Below, piece after piece: positions 8,299-17,482 of a stretch of DNA of 64,000 bases. The notes beneath the pieces are model-generated. The model saw only the letters and a list, made by a program, of their open reading frames with translations, searched no databases and was not told the origin of the DNA. The DNA lies in NCBI GenBank assembly GCA_021736785.1, contig JAIPFF010000026.1, forward strand, positions 1-64,000, read 5' to 3'. Both the position numbers and the translations under genes were made by a program. Numbering within the stretch: position 1 is the stretch's first letter; the number at the start of each line of letters is the position of its first letter. This DNA is from Thiohalocapsa sp. (GTDB lineage: Bacteria; Pseudomonadota; Gammaproteobacteria; Chromatiales; Chromatiaceae).

Positions 8299-8807
8299 AG
8301 AAAGGCAATCGACAGCCGGGGGTGGCGCATGTCTCCCTCATCATGCAGCCGAGGCAAGCCATTGGTCACACGGTTTTTGCTACGGGAAAAGCTTCTCGCG
8401 GCGGTCAGGTGGCTGCGCCGTGCTGGCCACATTCGACGCGCTCCATCCGCGCGAACGGGTTCTCGCCTACTGTATCGACGCTGCCGGTATGTGCCGGTCT
8501 TTTTGCCTCGGCTTTTTGACGTCTTGGCTCGGATGCCGCCGCTGACCGACCGCGCGGATCGATCCTGCGCGACATTCCTCGAGTTTTTTGCCGGTGGCTC
8601 GTCAGGGCCGGCGCCGGCGCCGAAACGGCACTCTCCCGGCGCTGCATTGTTTGATTTGCACCCCCAGACAAGGGGCTCCCTGGTGGATCTGCCCCTGTTT
8701 TGCTCCGCGGCGCGGCGGACGCCGCGCAGCTGTGCAGCGACGCCGGAACTTGCCGAGGCACGGCGATTGCGTATCTCGAGATACGGGAACTTGACTCGGA
8801 GGAGACG
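8299..8807. other. Intergenic region upstream of the yeeE operon
   Basis: About 500 bp without a convincing gene. Several frames are open on both strands, but none has both a plausible start and protein-like composition. The last 40 bp contain a perfect palindrome (8771-8784) and the ribosome-binding site of the YeeE gene. Any promoter of the sulfur operon should lie here. Confidence 0.5.
8771..8784. promoter_or_regulatory. Perfect 14-bp palindrome GTATCTCGAGATAC, candidate operator
   Basis: The 14 bases equal their own reverse complement and end 23 bp before the YeeE start codon, 13 bp upstream of the GGAGGAG ribosome-binding site. The placement fits a repressor site overlapping the promoter or transcription start of the three-gene operon. 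I cannot assign a regulator from the motif. Confidence 0.5.
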
Positions 8808-9236
8808 ATGGAGGGATTTACGCCTGTGCTCTCGACGATCGGCGGGATCATGATCGGACTCGCCGCCGTCGGCCTGCTCTATTTCAACGGGCGAATCGCC
8901 GGCATCAGCGGCATCATGGGCGGCGTTCTGCGGCCGCAGAAGGGCGATACCCTGTGGCGGGCGGTGTTCCTGCTCGGACTGTTGGCCGGCGCCCTGACAG
9001 TGATGTGGCTGCATCCCGAGTCGTTCGATCTGCGGGTCGACGTCTCCGACCCCACCGTCATTCTGGGCGGATTCCTGGTCGGGATCGGAACCCGTATCGG
9101 CAATGGCTGTACCAGTGGTCACGGTGTCTGCGGCGTCGGCCGGCTTGCTCCCCGCTCGATCGTGGCGAGCGCGGTCTTCTTCGGCTGCGCGGTCCTCACC
9201 ACTTTTCTGGTGCGGCACGTGTGGGAGGGGTTCTGA
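8808..9236 (+). CDS. YeeE/YedE-family sulfur-compound transporter subunit, first half
   Basis: ATG 8808 follows a strong GGAGGAG. The 142-residue protein has four hydrophobic helices and the family hallmark GIGTRIGNGCTSGHGVCG around residue 100, whose cysteines are characteristic of YeeE/YedE transporters. Characterised relatives of the YeeE (TsuA) type take up thiosulfate; shorter two-gene versions such as this one are common in sulfur-oxidising bacteria. The stop overlaps the next start by one base (TGATG), so the two halves are translationally coupled and probably form one channel. The transported species is inferred from the family and not proven. A metallohydrolase gene follows in the same operon. 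Confidence 0.9.
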   Translation: MEGFTPVLSTIGGIMIGLAAVGLLYFNGRIAGISGIMGGVLRPQKGDTLWRAVFLLGLLAGALTVMWLHPESFDLRVDVSDPTVILGGFLVGIGTRIGNGCTSGHGVCGVGRLAPRSIVASAVFFGCAVLTTFLVRHVWEGF

Positions 9237-9688
9237 TGCCGGGATACTTGCTCGTATTCTTCTGCGGAGTCTTGTTTGCCGCGGGACTGGGACTGTCGGG
9301 CATGACCCTGCCGCAGAAGGTGATCGGCTTTCTGGATTTCGCCGGCGAATGGGATCCGAGCTTGGCGCTCGTGATGGTCGGCTCGGCGGGCGTCTATTTT
9401 GTCTTTTACCGGCGGATCATTCGCCGAGCGCACCCGCTCTTCGATGTGTCCTTTCACGTCCCGACCCGAACCGATATCGACCAGCGGTTGATTGTCGGCG
9501 CGGCCCTGTTCGGTATCGGCTGGGGGCTCGTCGGATTCTGTCCCGGGCCTGCCTTGACCGCTCTCGTGAGCGGTTACGACAAGGCGCTGATCTTCTTCGT
9601 CGCCATGGTCACCGGCATGTACGCCTACCGCACGGTGGATGCGATTGCAGGACTGCGCACCGACGAGGGGACCGCGGTCGATGGCTAG
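9236..9688 (+). CDS. YeeE/YedE-family sulfur-compound transporter subunit, second half
   Basis: This 150-residue protein starts at the ATG that overlaps the stop of the first half. It contains about four hydrophobic helices, including YLLVFFCGVLFAAGLGLSGM and LALVMVGSAGVYFVFY. It also carries the second conserved cysteine loop of the family, FGIGWGLVGFCPGPAL. In longer YeeE proteins the two halves are fused, so this is a split arrangement. Its stop overlaps the start of the downstream metallo-beta-lactamase-fold gene by eight bases, which argues for one transcript and coupled translation. The second half supplies the pseudo-symmetric repeat of the transporter. Confidence 0.9.
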   Translation: MPGYLLVFFCGVLFAAGLGLSGMTLPQKVIGFLDFAGEWDPSLALVMVGSAGVYFVFYRRIIRRAHPLFDVSFHVPTRTDIDQRLIVGAALFGIGWGLVGFCPGPALTALVSGYDKALIFFVAMVTGMYAYRTVDAIAGLRTDEGTAVDG

Positions 9689-10478
9689 AGCGAGTGTCGA
9701 CGCAAGAACCGGCGCGGCCGACGCCTATCGGATACACACGCTGCCACTCGGCCCGATGGACAATCTCGTCTACGTGATCGAAGAGCCCGCGCACGGACAT
9801 GCGGCGGTGGTCGATCCGGCTTGGGACGCGGATGCGATCGCGGGGCTGATCGACGAACGCGAACTGCTGCTCACCGATATCCTGGTGACCCACGGCCACG
9901 ACGATCACGTCAATGCGCTGGAGGCACTCCTGGCCAGGTATCGGGCGTCGGTTCATGTCTCGGCGCGCGAGGCCGATTTCTGGGGCGCCGCCACCGCGGG
10001 TACGTTGGAAGTCGGCCCGCCGCCGGACCGTTGCTCCGAGGTGTGGTCGGCGCCTCCGCCGAGCAGCCTTGCCCTGCACTGCGAAGAGACATCCTTCGAG
10101 GTCGGCGATCTGCACATCGAGATGCTGATGACGCCGGGCCACTCGCCGGGCGGATGCTGCTATCGCTTGGGCAATGATCTCTTCACCGGGGACACGCTTT
10201 TTGTCTACGGCTGCGGGCGGTGCGATCTCGCGGGCTCCGATCCGGGCGCAATGTTCCGCTCGCTGCGGATGCTCAATCGGCGGATACCGGATTCGGTGGT
10301 GGTCCATCCCGGCCATCGTTACGCCGCGCAAGCGAGCACCACCGTGGCCGAGCAGCGTCGCGGCAATCCCTTTCTGCACATCGAGGACGAAGACGCCTTC
10401 ATTGCCTTTCGGGCAGAGCACAATCGGCACCGGCTGCCGCCTTACAGCGCGGTTCCGCGCGGCGCGTTTGTCTGGTAG
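9681..10478 (+). CDS. Metallo-beta-lactamase-fold hydrolase (glyoxalase II / persulfide dioxygenase-like)
   Basis: The 265-residue protein has the full metal-binding set: HGHDDH at residues 71-76 (HxHxDH), a His in TPGHSPGG, an Asp in FTGDTLF and the last His in VHPGHRY. The order matches hydroxyacylglutathione hydrolases and the ETHE1-type persulfide dioxygenases. ATG 9681 overlaps the end of the second YedE gene by eight bases, and a further upstream in-frame start would run deep into that gene. The tight operon with YeeE/YedE makes a role in handling imported or internally generated sulfane sulfur the most likely function. The substrate could instead be a glutathione thioester; the sequence alone does not decide. 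Confidence 0.8.
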   Translation: MARASVDARTGAADAYRIHTLPLGPMDNLVYVIEEPAHGHAAVVDPAWDADAIAGLIDERELLLTDILVTHGHDDHVNALEALLARYRASVHVSAREADFWGAATAGTLEVGPPPDRCSEVWSAPPPSSLALHCEETSFEVGDLHIEMLMTPGHSPGGCCYRLGNDLFTGDTLFVYGCGRCDLAGSDPGAMFRSLRMLNRRIPDSVVVHPGHRYAAQASTTVAEQRRGNPFLHIEDEDAFIAFRAEHNRHRLPPYSAVPRGAFVW

Positions 10479-10505
10479 CCGCGACCCGCCGCAGGGCCGT
10501 CCCGC

Positions 10506-11072
10506 TCAGCGACGCAGCGATCCGTAGCGCATTGAATCCGTTTTCCGGTCCAGGTCGCGTTCACGCGCGCGCAGGGTGTCTTTGAGTTGGTCGTATTGAC
10601 GGTCGAGCTCGCGGATTTCGTCGCGAATCTGCGTGCGCCGCTTGTCTGAAGTCTTCTTGTTGTTGAGCTCCGCTTCCAGCGCCCGTAAGCGGTTTGCCGT
10701 GTTGTCGATTGCTCTCCGGGTATCGTGAACCTCGTAGGCCGCCGCGTTCAGATCACGGAAATCGCGGTTGATCCCGCTCGGGCATACTCCTTGATACCGG
10801 CGGCCGGCCAAGCCTTCCTGAACCGCGTTGTCGAGCACGCAGTATTCGCGCAGACCATCGCGCCGTCCCTCTTCATACAAGCGCTCGTCCGGCCGGATGC
10901 CGTGTTTTGCACAGGCTTCGCGATGCTCGGCCAGACGCTGCGGGGTATAGCCGCTGCGGCCGTCGCGCAGCCCCAGCTCGCGCCAATCGACGCTGCGGCA
11001 TTCGTTTTCGTTCAAGGTGGCGCAACCGGACAGCAGAAGCATGAGAAGGGGCAGGGGCAGTAAACGGGTCAT
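10506..11072 (-). CDS. DUF2799-like outer-membrane lipoprotein
   Basis: ATG 11072 is supported by AGGAG just upstream. The first 16 residues are a lipoprotein signal with lipobox LLSGC; the mature protein begins at that Cys. The 188-residue product has the conserved pattern of DUF2799 proteins: CRSVDWRELGLRDG near the N terminus, then AEHREACAKHG and YEEGRRDGLREYC. The last 70 residues are a charged coiled coil (LRALEAELNNKK, DQLKDTLRARERDLDRK). No enzymatic motif is visible. The gene converges with the metallohydrolase gene. Lipoprotein localisation is well supported; function is unknown. Confidence 0.85.
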   Translation of the reverse strand: MTRLLPLPLLMLLLSGCATLNENECRSVDWRELGLRDGRSGYTPQRLAEHREACAKHGIRPDERLYEEGRRDGLREYCVLDNAVQEGLAGRRYQGVCPSGINRDFRDLNAAAYEVHDTRRAIDNTANRLRALEAELNNKKTSDKRRTQIRDEIRELDRQYDQLKDTLRARERDLDRKTDSMRYGSLRR

Positions 11073-11204
11073 GGCGGTCTCCTGTAGATGACGCGGCATG
11101 ATACCGGCACTGCCCACTCGTCAGAAGAGGGTCGGAGTCGAAAGGAGCCGGAAAGACGCCGGCGCACGGGTAGGCGACGGCCCGTGGCGCCCGCGCCGTT
11201 CCGG

Positions 11205-13058
11205 TCAGCCGCGTGTCGGTATGCGCTCGAAGTCCTTCTTCAGACCTTCCGTACTGCCGGGCTGGTTGAAGCCGCTGTCGAGGCTCAGCACGGCGTCGGT
11301 GGCGACCGGGGAGTCTTCGAACGGGACCAGAGAGGTGTCGGCATTGTTGCCGAGTGCGGCCTGCGCTTGTGCCTCGGCCAGCGCCTCCAGTGTGCCGACG
11401 GCGCGATAGGTGGTTTGCCAGCGATCGCGGTCGACTTCGCAGTAGTAGTAGCCGCGGAAAAGGCCATTGTAGTAGCGGATATCGTCATTGGCGCCGGGGG
11501 CAAGGGTGGCCCGAATGGTCCGATCGGTTGCAACCGGGTTCAGGTCGGACAATGTCGACGAGATCGATGTGCAGACGAACTCGGCGGCGACGATTTCGGC
11601 GCCGTCACTGCCGTAGTTGGCGGGGATGTCGGCGGCCCAGGCACTGTGGATGTCGCCGGTGAGGATGACGGGGTTGCTCGGGCGGATGTCGGCGAGAAGA
11701 TGCTGCAGGCGCTGTTGGGCCGCCGCGTAGCCGTCCCAGGCGTCCACATTGAAGAGGGTGCCGATCTGCGCCTGCGGCGGTAGCAGCAGGTTGGCGAACG
11801 GCGCCAGGTTCCAGCGGGTCACCATGATGCCCTGGGCCAATATGTTCCAGCGCGCCGCCGAGCTCGCCAAGCGCTCGGCCAGCCAGGCCTCCTGCTCGTC
11901 GCCGAGCATGGTGCGATCCTCGGCCAGAATCTCCTCGGGGCAGTACAAGGTGCCGAACTGGGATTCGAGCAGGACGCTGTCGGGGTCGAGGGAGCCGAAG
12001 CCGTCGTCGCAGGCCTGGTCGCTTCGGAACTGGCGGGTGTCCAGCACATGCAGGTCCGCAAGATCGCCGAAGCTGAACTTGCGGAACAGCCGCATGGAGA
12101 TTCCCTGCCCCCGGGCATAGCGGATGCGCGGGCGCATCGGCATGGTTTCGGAGTACACCCGGAACGCGTTGACGCGCCGGCGCAGGAATTCGGCATCCTG
12201 GTAGGGGGCGCCTTCCTCGGCGATCTTGCCGGCGATGTTGTTGTCGACCTCGTGGTCGTCCCAGGTGACGATGAACGGGAATCGTGCGTGGGCCTCCTGC
12301 AGGTGCGGATCCAGTTTGTAGAGGGCGTAGCGGTTGCGGTAGTCCTCGACCGAGAAGATCTCGGGGCTGTTGTGCACCCTGCCCGGCGCGATGGGGCTAC
12401 CGGTCGGACCATTTTCGTAGATGTAGTCGCCGACGTGGACGATGAAGTCCAGGTCCCGCTCGAGCATGTCCGCATAGGCGGGGTAGAAGCCCTGCTGGTA
12501 GTTCTGGCAATTGGCCACGGCGAAGCGCATACCGTCGATGCCGTCGCGCGGGCGCGGGAACGTCCGCGTGCGGCCGATGCGGCTGTATTGGCCCATGGCG
12601 CGGAATCGGTAGTAGAGCCAGCTGTTGGCCGGCAGACGGGTGACCAGCGTCCGCGCGGCGTGGCCGTTGCGGGGCAGGGCAAACTCCCGGCCGCGCTTGA
12701 TGACGTTCGCCATGCCGGGATCCGTTGCGACCTCCCAGTCAACGGGGACCACGCGATCGTCCATGCCGCCGCCGTTCAGCGGGTCCGGAGCCAGGCGGGT
12801 CCAGAGCACGACGGCGTGGGCGGTGGGGTCGCCGGAGGCGACGCCGAGCGTGAACAGGTCGCTGCCCGGGTTGCGCAGGTGATCGTCGCGCCCGCCGTAG
12901 AGGATGCCGGGCGCGAGCAGCACGCCGGCGCCGAGGCCTTGCAGGAGACGGCGGCGGCCGATGCCGATGGTCTGCGTGGATGTCTCGGCCGTCGCCTCCT
13001 CGGTCTTCTCGGCGGCGTCGAATTGCGCGGTGTCGCGCGTCTGCTTGTCTCGGCGCAT
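11205..13058 (-). CDS. phoD: PhoD-type alkaline phosphatase, Tat-exported
   Basis: The start ATG 13058 has AGGAG upstream; an open frame continues to 13469 but lacks coding character. The 617-residue protein begins with a twin-arginine signal, GRRRLLQGLGAGVLLAPG (around residues 33-50), indicating folded export with bound metals. PhoD landmarks include FTLGVASGDPTAHAVVLWTR, ANCQNYQQG, HVGDYIYENG, the metal-binding VTWDDHEVDNN, and the C-terminal VILTGDIHSAW. These enzymes hydrolyse phosphomonoesters and diesters using Ca and Fe. Together with pstSCAB 31 kb downstream it indicates a phosphate-scavenging lifestyle. No Pho box could be recognised by eye in front of it. Confidence 0.92.
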   Translation of the reverse strand: MRRDKQTRDTAQFDAAEKTEEATAETSTQTIGIGRRRLLQGLGAGVLLAPGILYGGRDDHLRNPGSDLFTLGVASGDPTAHAVVLWTRLAPDPLNGGGMDDRVVPVDWEVATDPGMANVIKRGREFALPRNGHAARTLVTRLPANSWLYYRFRAMGQYSRIGRTRTFPRPRDGIDGMRFAVANCQNYQQGFYPAYADMLERDLDFIVHVGDYIYENGPTGSPIAPGRVHNSPEIFSVEDYRNRYALYKLDPHLQEAHARFPFIVTWDDHEVDNNIAGKIAEEGAPYQDAEFLRRRVNAFRVYSETMPMRPRIRYARGQGISMRLFRKFSFGDLADLHVLDTRQFRSDQACDDGFGSLDPDSVLLESQFGTLYCPEEILAEDRTMLGDEQEAWLAERLASSAARWNILAQGIMVTRWNLAPFANLLLPPQAQIGTLFNVDAWDGYAAAQQRLQHLLADIRPSNPVILTGDIHSAWAADIPANYGSDGAEIVAAEFVCTSISSTLSDLNPVATDRTIRATLAPGANDDIRYYNGLFRGYYYCEVDRDRWQTTYRAVGTLEALAEAQAQAALGNNADTSLVPFEDSPVATDAVLSLDSGFNQPGSTEGLKKDFERIPTRG

Positions 13059-13317
13059 CTGGAATTCGCTCCTGGCTGTGGGGTCCGGTTGTCGGGGCTT
13101 GCCGTGCTCTTCGGGCTTTCCGGTTTCGGGCCGCTTATATGCCCGCAGGCAACGGGACGAGCGTCGGGGAAAGGATCCGGGGCGCGGATTCGGCGCACGG
13201 CGCGCGGCACGCCCATCATGTCCGAGTAAAGTAGTGCGTGTTTGTGTCCGGGGCTTTACCGTCGCGTGGAGTCCCCGTGAAGCTTGCTTCCGGGCCGTGG
13301 TCGGCGGTCTCGGTCGT

Positions 13318-14046
13318 TCAGACGTAGAGGGGCGCCATGCGCCGCCAGTAATAGCCGCTGTGGGCACGGCCGTCCCATTCATGGCGCGCGTGGTGGACTC
13401 CCTTGTCCCGGAGCACTTGGCTGATCCGGCGATTGTTGTCGAGGAAGGGGTCTTCCTTGCCGATGACAAGCACGATGTCCATGCCCCGAAGCTGGTCCAG
13501 GCGCCACGGGCAGCCGAGATTCGGCAGGTAGTGTGCCGGCGTGTGGAAGTACAGGTGTTCGTCGCGCCAGCCGTCGAGCAAGTCGCGAAAGTGCTCGACG
13601 CTCATGGTCAAGTCGTAGCGCCCCGAGAACGCCACCAGCTTTCGGAACAGGTGCGGATGCCGGAAGGCGATGTTGGCGGCATGGAAGGCGCCGAGACTGA
13701 GCCCGTGGGAAATCGTGCAGGGATGCGGATTCTTCCGCTGCATCAGAGGCAGCACTTCGTTCAGGATGTACTCCTCGAAAGCGGCGTGGCGCCTCAGCCG
13801 GTCCGCGGGATGGCGCCAGAAACAGTAGAAGCTTTCCCAATCGATACTGTCGACGCAGTAGAGCTGCAGTTGACCGGCCTCGATCTTGTGCCGCAGGACC
13901 TCGACCATGCGCAGGTCTTCGTATTCGTAAAAGCGCCCGTCCCTGGTCGGGAATATCAAGACCTTGGCGCCCGCATGACCGAACACCAAGAGCTCCATAT
14001 CACGGCCGAGGCGGTGGCTGTACCAGCGATGGTATTCGCGATTCAT
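13318..14046 (-). CDS. Alpha/beta-hydrolase esterase
   Basis: The 242-residue protein has the esterase-D-like layout: an N-terminal strand (MELLVFGHAGAKVLIFPT), the nucleophile elbow HGLSLGAFHA (GxSxG, Ser at its centre) around residue 115, and a candidate acid/His pair in LVIGKEDPFLDN and HARHEWDGRAHSGYYW near the end. No signal peptide is present, so it acts in the cytosol. It lies 120 bp downstream of a second esterase gene on the same strand and may be co-transcribed with it. Related proteins are annotated as putative esterases without known substrate. The start codon has only a weak ribosome-binding site. Confidence 0.8.
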   Translation of the reverse strand: MNREYHRWYSHRLGRDMELLVFGHAGAKVLIFPTRDGRFYEYEDLRMVEVLRHKIEAGQLQLYCVDSIDWESFYCFWRHPADRLRRHAAFEEYILNEVLPLMQRKNPHPCTISHGLSLGAFHAANIAFRHPHLFRKLVAFSGRYDLTMSVEHFRDLLDGWRDEHLYFHTPAHYLPNLGCPWRLDQLRGMDIVLVIGKEDPFLDNNRRISQVLRDKGVHHARHEWDGRAHSGYYWRRMAPLYV

Positions 14047-14166
14047 GGAGGGTCTCGCTACGGCGACCGAACGTCATGCCGACACAACAGCCGTTGGCAG
14101 CGGCGCGGGCCGCCGCGGTGTCGTCCGCGCGCTCCGCGGGCCCCAGCTGCACGGATTCGTGTCGCT

Positions 14167-15147
14167 CTAGTCCGCCAGCGGCGCGAAGAAACGGCGTAGT
14201 TCGCTCAGCAGTGCCCGTTCCTGTCGCGGCTGTTGCGGATAGGCGAAGTGTCCGGCACAGAGCACGAACAGCTCTCGCTCTCCGGGAAGGGCGTTGTAGA
14301 TGGCGAACTGACCCGGCGGCGGCACCACCGGATCGAACAACGCCAAAGCCAAGTGCATGGGCTGCGCGATATGCCGGGCGGCGACGGCCGCATCGTAGCC
14401 GGCCAAGGTAACGGCCGTGTGAACGTGCTCGCGGACGAACTCCTGCACCGAGGCTCCGCTGCCGGTCGTCGGCAGGGTCTGGCGCAGCGGATGGTGACCG
14501 AAGGTGGGTACGTTGAGGTGCCCGCGCGCGATGCGCGGCTCGAAGGCCAGTGCCAGTGCGCCGACGCCGCCGCCGAAGCTGATGCCGAGGTAGCCGATGC
14601 GCCCGGCCAACCATGGATAGAGGCATAGCAGCGCACTGACCGCGGTCCAGATGTCTTCGACGCAGCCGCGCAGGATGTAGCGATCGGGCTTGTCGATGTC
14701 GTGCAGCACGTGCCACCAAGGATCGGTCGAGATGGGCGCGCGGGCGCTGCGGCAAAGTCCGCGGAAACAGGGGATGACGTAGACCGCGTCGTCGTAGGGC
14801 AGGGTGAAGTCCGGTCGTTCGATGCCGCCGTAGCCGTGACCGTATATCAGGGCGCGGGTCGGGATTTTCCGCTCGGGCACCAGCAGCCATCCGCGGATCG
14901 GGAAGTCGTCCGTTGAGCTGTAAGCCAGCTCGTGAACGACGAATCCTGGCCGATCATCCGCGCTTCGGCTGAGCTGCGGTGCGGGGTCGACGTGCAATGC
15001 GGCACGGTAGCGTTGCTGCCAGTTTGCGGCGAAGTCCGCGGGCGCCGGCGGCGGCTCGATCCGCAGCAGGGCGTCCAGGTCGTCGCCGTAGCTCGGATCA
15101 AAAGGGTACTCGTGGGCGATGGGCGTGCAGCGGGGACTTCGGGCCAT
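14167..15147 (-). CDS. Acetyl-xylan-esterase-like (AXE1/cephalosporin deacetylase) hydrolase
   Basis: The frame extends upstream to a GTG at 15234, with alternative ATGs at 15180 and 15168; ATG 15147 is preferred because the conserved region begins a few residues later. The 326-residue alpha/beta hydrolase has the oxyanion motif YGHGYGG, the nucleophile elbow GISFGGG, the acid in ALFDPVVPPPG and the catalytic His in LCAGHFAYP. This order and spacing match the AXE1 carbohydrate-esterase family, which removes acetyl groups from sugars or small molecules. No signal peptide is seen, so the substrate is probably intracellular. Adjacent to a second esterase in the same direction. Confidence 0.75.
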   Translation of the reverse strand: MARSPRCTPIAHEYPFDPSYGDDLDALLRIEPPPAPADFAANWQQRYRAALHVDPAPQLSRSADDRPGFVVHELAYSSTDDFPIRGWLLVPERKIPTRALIYGHGYGGIERPDFTLPYDDAVYVIPCFRGLCRSARAPISTDPWWHVLHDIDKPDRYILRGCVEDIWTAVSALLCLYPWLAGRIGYLGISFGGGVGALALAFEPRIARGHLNVPTFGHHPLRQTLPTTGSGASVQEFVREHVHTAVTLAGYDAAVAARHIAQPMHLALALFDPVVPPPGQFAIYNALPGERELFVLCAGHFAYPQQPRQERALLSELRRFFAPLAD

Positions 15148-15273
15148 TGTTTCGACACTCGGTTGCATGCCGGCGGTCATGCTCGTGCGCCGCGTCGGTG
15201 TCGGGCGTCGCACTCGGCTGTCATGATGCCGCACAATGGGGGCACATGATTGACTTCACTGCCGAGGGCGCCT

Positions 15274-15714
15274 ATGCGCGACACATTGATGCAGATCCGG
15301 GCCGGGATATGTCTTACGGTGCTGTGCACCGCACTCGCGGGCTGCGCGCGCAGCGATGACCCCACCGCACCACAGCCGAAGAAGGTTTATCGGGACGGTT
15401 TCGAGACGCCGATCGATCGCGTCGAGATCGTTGCCGACGGCGGCACCATCGTCGGCGCCTACGACGCCTGGCTGGTGTTGGAGGCGCAGCAGCCGCTGTC
15501 CGCGCGCTTGGACGGGTCATATCGGCGCATCGACTGCGCGCCGGTACGCGACTATTTCGCGCGCGAACTGCTTCTGCAGGGCGTTGTGCTCGATGCGGCG
15601 CTGCTCGACTGCCGCGGATATACCGACGACACGCTGCCGTTCGAGAACGGCCGCTGGATCGCCGCTGACCCGGAAGCCGATCTGGTCTACTACCGCGTTT
15701 GGAAGTACCGCTGA
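15274..15714 (+). CDS. Hypothetical lipoprotein, 146 aa
   Basis: ATG 15274 follows GAGGG at about the right distance. The first 21 residues are a lipoprotein signal peptide (IRAGICLTVLCTALAGC) with a clear lipobox, and the mature protein begins CARSDDPTAPQPKK. The rest is a compact domain with two further cysteines (RIDCAPVRDYF and LLDCRGYTDD) that could form a disulfide. It ends DLVYYRVWKYR, convergent with the SH3 protein gene only 7 bp away. No family was recognised. The lipoprotein nature is well supported by sequence; function is unknown. Confidence 0.75.
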   Translation: MRDTLMQIRAGICLTVLCTALAGCARSDDPTAPQPKKVYRDGFETPIDRVEIVADGGTIVGAYDAWLVLEAQQPLSARLDGSYRRIDCAPVRDYFARELLLQGVVLDAALLDCRGYTDDTLPFENGRWIAADPEADLVYYRVWKYR

Positions 15715-15721
15715 GGCGCGG

Positions 15722-16462
15722 CTACAGAGAGCCCCAGCTGCCGCGGCGCCGGCGCAGGCGAAGATTCGGCAGGATAAGGCCGATGATGATGCCTCCGGCG
15801 ACGACGGCGGCGCCGATCATGAACCAGCGCTGGTCGCGGTGATTGCTCAGCTCCAGATTTTCGTGCTGCAGTGCGTCCACCTGCTGCACCAGCGTCGTGA
15901 CCTGGTCCTGCAGACGCTGGCGCTCTTCGTTGATGCGCACGGCATTGGCCGATGCGTGCCGAACTTCTGCCAGCTCTTGCTGCAGCTGCTCGTTCAGTCG
16001 CTGCAGCGAGCGATGCTCGGAAGTCAGGTCGTCATGCTCGTCTTGCAGGGCGCCGAGCCGCGCCGCGAGCTTGTCGGGGGCCTGCTGCAGCTCCTGCAGC
16101 CGTTCGCTCATCTCCGCCAGCCGGCTGCGCGCGGCGGGCTCCGATTGCAGGTAGCGGGTCAGGATGTAGCCGGTCTTTCCGTCTTCGGTGCGCACGCGCG
16201 CATAGCCGGTTTCTTCGTTCACCGACAGGACTTCGAGCGGCGTGCCGCTCGGCAGTGCGCGGATAATCTTGTAGCGCGTGCTCTCGCCGCTGCGCAGGTT
16301 GAAGTCGTACTGATCGGTGACGTAGCGGACCTCGGCACCGGCCCCGGTTGCCGCCCCGGCAACAACGATCGCGAGCGCCATCGCCAGTCGACGCCCGCGC
16401 AGGCGCGCGCCGGCCTTGCGTGGTGCCGTGGGCGACGGTTCGATGGGTAGGCGCGTCGTCAT
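15722..16462 (-). CDS. TIGR04211-family SH3-domain membrane protein (YgiM-like)
   Basis: The 246-residue protein starts with a basic region and a signal/anchor (LAMALAIVVAGAATGAGA). A bacterial SH3 domain follows (YVTDQYDFNLRSGESTRYKI to KTGYILTRYLQSEP, about residues 46-108), then a long coiled coil to residue 210, and a C-terminal membrane helix (WFMIGAAVVAGGIIIGLILP) followed by a basic tail. This order is typical of TIGR04211 proteins, which are widespread in Gammaproteobacteria and resemble E. coli YgiM. The SH3 domain should lie in the periplasm near peptidoglycan. Exact role is unknown. Confidence 0.88.
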   Translation of the reverse strand: MTTRLPIEPSPTAPRKAGARLRGRRLAMALAIVVAGAATGAGAEVRYVTDQYDFNLRSGESTRYKIIRALPSGTPLEVLSVNEETGYARVRTEDGKTGYILTRYLQSEPAARSRLAEMSERLQELQQAPDKLAARLGALQDEHDDLTSEHRSLQRLNEQLQQELAEVRHASANAVRINEERQRLQDQVTTLVQQVDALQHENLELSNHRDQRWFMIGAAVVAGGIIIGLILPNLRLRRRRGSWGSL

Positions 16463-16553
16463 AAGCGATCAGGCGGGATTTTGGCGGTGAATCGACGGAC
16501 TGCGCGACGTCGCTTGCCGGCGGTGAGATCGGGGCCGGTCGCGCCGGTCGATG

Positions 16554-17480
16554 CTATCGGGGTGCGCCGACCATCAGCAACTCGAGCAACGCCTTCTGCG
16601 CGTGCAGCCGGTTCTCGGCCTCGTCCCAGACCACCGACTGCGGCCCGTCGATGACCTCGGCGCTCACTTCCTCGCCGCGGTGTGCCGGCAGGCAGTGCAT
16701 GAACAGGGCATCGGGGTTGGCCGCGGCCATCACCGGTGCATCGACCCGGTACCGGGCGAACACCGCCGCGCGGTCGTCCTGCTCGTTTTCCTGGCCCATA
16801 CTGGCCCAGACGTCGGTGACGACCAAGTCGGCCTTCTCCGCGGCCTCGCGCGGGTCGCGCACCAACGTACAGCGCCCGGCCGCGCCTTCTACCACATCCG
16901 CGTCGGGCTCGAAGCCCTCGGGACAGGCGATGCGCAGTTCGAAATCGAACACCCGCGCGGCATTGATGTAGGAGTGGCACATGTTGTTGCCGTCGCCCAC
17001 GAAGGTGACGCTTCGCCCCTCGATACTGCCGCGGTGCTCGACGTAGGTCTGCATATCCGCCAGCAGTTGGCAGGGGTGGAACCGGTCGGTGAGGCCGTTG
17101 ATGACCGGCACGCGGGAGTTGGCGGCGAAGCGCTCGACCTTGTCGTGATCGAAGGTGCGGATCATCACGCAATCGACCATGCGCGAGAGCACGCGCGCGC
17201 TGTCCTCGATCGGCTCGCCGCGGCCCAGTTGGGTGTCGCGCGGCGACAGAAACAACGCATGGCCGCCGAACTGCGCCATGCCCGCCTCGAACGAGACGCG
17301 GGTGCGGGTCGAAGACTTCTCGAAGATCATGGCCAGCGTGCGATGGCGCAGCGGCAAATACTCGACGCCGTCCGCCACCATCTGCTTGAGCTCGATCGCG
17401 CGTTGCAGCAGCCGTTTTGCTTCCGTGGCTTCGAGATCGAGCAAGGTCAGGAAATGGCGGGGCGTCGACGGTATCGGCAT
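16554..17480 (-). CDS. argF: Ornithine carbamoyltransferase
   Basis: This 308-residue enzyme makes citrulline from ornithine and carbamoyl phosphate in arginine synthesis. The carbamoyl-phosphate site [11 protein letters not shown], the ornithine-site Asp in [11 protein letters not shown] and the [10 protein letters not shown] loop are all intact. ATG 17480 begins two bases after the argD stop codon, and the end of argD supplies its AGGAG-like ribosome-binding site, so the genes form an argD-argF operon. Length matches anabolic OTCases; the frame continues upstream but overlaps argD. Regulation is probably shared with argD through the leader described at 18741-18829. Confidence 0.96.
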   Translation of the reverse strand: MPIPSTPRHFLTLLDLEATEAKRLLQRAIELKQMVADGVEYLPLRHRTLAMIFEKSSTRTRVSFEAGMAQFGGHALFLSPRDTQLGRGEPIEDSARVLSRMVDCVMIRTFDHDKVERFAANSRVPVINGLTDRFHPCQLLADMQTYVEHRGSIEGRSVTFVGDGNNMCHSYINAARVFDFELRIACPEGFEPDADVVEGAAGRCTLVRDPREAAEKADLVVTDVWASMGQENEQDDRAAVFARYRVDAPVMAAANPDALFMHCLPAHRGEEVSAEVIDGPQSVVWDEAENRLHAQKALLELLMVGAPR

Positions 17481-17482
17481 CG

